Below, in pieces: positions 4,358-5,525 of a stretch of DNA of 5,525 nucleotides. The notes beneath the pieces were generated by a model. That model had not been told where the DNA came from and ran no database searches. It was given only the letters and a program-made list of their open reading frames with translations. The DNA comes from Alphaproteobacteria bacterium (lineage in GTDB: Bacteria; Pseudomonadota; Alphaproteobacteria; ATCC43930; CGMCC-115725). The stretch spans positions 1 through 5,525 of the forward strand of contig JASHUW010000635.1 in NCBI GenBank assembly GCA_030039815.1, read 5' to 3'. Every line of letters starts with the position of its first letter. Within the stretch, counting starts at the first letter, position 1. Both the position numbers and the translations under genes were made by a program.

Positions 4358-5525
4358 ATGAGCCCACCGCTTGATGACGCCGTCTCCTCCACCGACCGCA
4401 TCGCGCTCGACGCCATCGACGTCAGCGACCCGCAAATTTACCAGGACGACACCTGGTACCCGCTCTTCGCCCGGCTGCGCCGCGACGATCCGGTGCATTA
4501 CTGCCCGGAGAGCCGCTACGGCCCCTATTGGGCCGTGTCCAAGTACAAGGACATCATGGCGGTCGAGGTCAACCACCAGGTCTATTCCTCCTCGAACGAG
4601 CTGGGCGGCATCCAGATCGAGGATCAGCCGAAGAGTATGGACCGGCCGAGCTTCATCCGCATGGACCCGCCCAAGCACGACGAACAGCGCAAGGTGGTGA
4701 GCCCGGTCGTCGCGCCGGACAATCTGCGCAACATGGAAGGCCTCATCCGCGAGCGCACGGTTCGGGTGCTCGAAGGCCTGCCGCGCGGCGAGGTGTTCGA
4801 CTGGGTCGACCGCGTGTCGATCGAGCTGACGACGATGATGCTCGCGACCCTGTTCGACTATCCGTGGGAAGATCGCCGCCAGCTGACCTACTGGTCGGAC
4901 GTGGTGATCTGCAACGTCAATTCCCCCGAGTCACCGGTGCATTCGGAGGAAGAGCGCTTCGCCGAGATCACCAAGATGGCCGAGGCAATGGCCAAGCTGT
5001 TCAACGAACGGGCGCGGATGCCGCCGAAATTCGATCTGCTGTCGATGCTGGCGCACGGCCCGGCGACGCAGAACATGCCGGTTCGCGAGTTCATGGGCAC
5101 GCTCGGCCTCTTGATCGTCGGCGGCAACGACACGACGCGCAACACGATGACCGGCAGCATCATGTCGCTCAACGAACACCGGGCCGAGTACCAGAAGCTG
5201 CGCGACGACCCGTCGCTGATCCCCAGCATGGTGTCGGAGGTCATCCGCTACGTGACCCCGGTCATCCATATGCGCCGCACCGCCAAGGAAGATACCGAGC
5301 TTGCCGGCAAGACCATCAAAAAGGGCGACAAGGTGGTGATCTGGTACGTGTCGGGCAACCGTGATCCCGAGGCGATCGAGGACCCCGACAATTTCATCAT
5401 CGACCGTGCCCGGCCGCGCCAGCATCTGTCATTCGGCTTCGGCATTCATCGCTGCGTCGGCAACCGGCTCGCCGAGTTGCAGCTGCGCATCCTCTGGGAG
5501 GAGCTGCTGCCGCGCTATCCGGTGA
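4358..5525 (+). CDS. CYP153: Cytochrome P450, CYP153 family (terminal alkane/fatty-acid hydroxylase type), 3' truncated
   Basis: The frame is open from ATG at 4358 to the window end, giving 389 residues; CYP153 proteins are about 420-470 long, so about 30 residues are missing. Diagnostic features are YGPYWAVSKYKDIMAVE (54-70), FIRMDPPKHDEQR (99-111), the I-helix GGNDTTRN (255-262) with Asp258-Thr259, the K-helix E294-V-I-R297, and the heme loop FGFGIHRCVG (359-368) with Cys366 as thiolate ligand. GGNDTTRN and HLSFGFGIHRCVGNRLAELQ are hallmarks of CYP153, soluble class I P450s that hydroxylate the terminal carbon of alkanes or fatty-chain compounds with electrons from a ferredoxin and its reductase. 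The upstream ferredoxin fits as partner. It has its own promoter and long leader, which suggests separate control. The family is firm; the substrate range cannot be read here. Confidence 0.96.
   Translation, partial: MSPPLDDAVSSTDRIALDAIDVSDPQIYQDDTWYPLFARLRRDDPVHYCPESRYGPYWAVSKYKDIMAVEVNHQVYSSSNELGGIQIEDQPKSMDRPSFIRMDPPKHDEQRKVVSPVVAPDNLRNMEGLIRERTVRVLEGLPRGEVFDWVDRVSIELTTMMLATLFDYPWEDRRQLTYWSDVVICNVNSPESPVHSEEERFAEITKMAEAMAKLFNERARMPPKFDLLSMLAHGPATQNMPVREFMGTLGLLIVGGNDTTRNTMTGSIMSLNEHRAEYQKLRDDPSLIPSMVSEVIRYVTPVIHMRRTAKEDTELAGKTIKKGDKVVIWYVSGNRDPEAIEDPDNFIIDRARPRQHLSFGFGIHRCVGNRLAELQLRILWEELLPRYPV

Noticed and set aside
3588..4367. Minus-strand open frame (259 codons) across the Ku fragment and repeat region
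   Set aside because: The + strand reading gives clear Ku blocks; the minus product has no family features and merely reads through the repeats.

Overview
The window is a GC-rich piece of a bacterial chromosome, most likely from an alphaproteobacterium. That call rests on inference: strong G/C preference at third codon positions, short gene spacings with GGAG-type ribosome binding sites, and a CYP153-type P450 with an adrenodoxin-type ferredoxin. All recognised genes are on the + strand.

Layout: (1) positions 2-328 hold the C-terminal end of a protein whose start lies outside the window, perhaps an SGNH-hydrolase-like protein. (2) 342-776 is a small VOC (glyoxalase/epimerase-fold) protein with all four metal ligands. 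(3) A plausible promoter in 778-806 precedes a tight three-gene unit: a phytanoyl-CoA-dioxygenase-family Fe(II)/2-oxoglutarate hydroxylase (833-1633), a homoserine-dehydrogenase-like NAD(P) oxidoreductase with a C-terminal SAF domain (1638-2954) and a [2Fe-2S] ferredoxin (2965-3291). (4) After a 233-bp gap comes a short Ku-family DNA-end-binding fragment (3525-4031), which lacks the central part of the Ku core and the usual C-terminus. (5) 4032-4357 is an AT-rich, repeat-rich leader with a good sigma-70 promoter. (6) 4358 to the window end is a cytochrome P450 of the CYP153 family (alkane/fatty-acid terminal hydroxylase type), missing roughly its last 30 residues.

The genes suggest an oxidation module. 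The ferredoxin is the natural electron donor type for a CYP153 P450, and the 2-oxoglutarate dioxygenase and SAF-domain dehydrogenase could act on related or downstream substrates. No ferredoxin reductase is visible, and the substrate cannot be read from the sequence.

The most unusual part is the P450 leader. It contains a 45-nt-period imperfect tandem repeat that forms a series of hairpins. Between two copies, three base changes in one stem arm are matched exactly by three compensating changes in the other. One repeat arm is also complementary over 15 nt (two G:U pairs) to the P450 ribosome binding site. This fits an RNA element controlling P450 translation, although no computation or homologue comparison could be done here.
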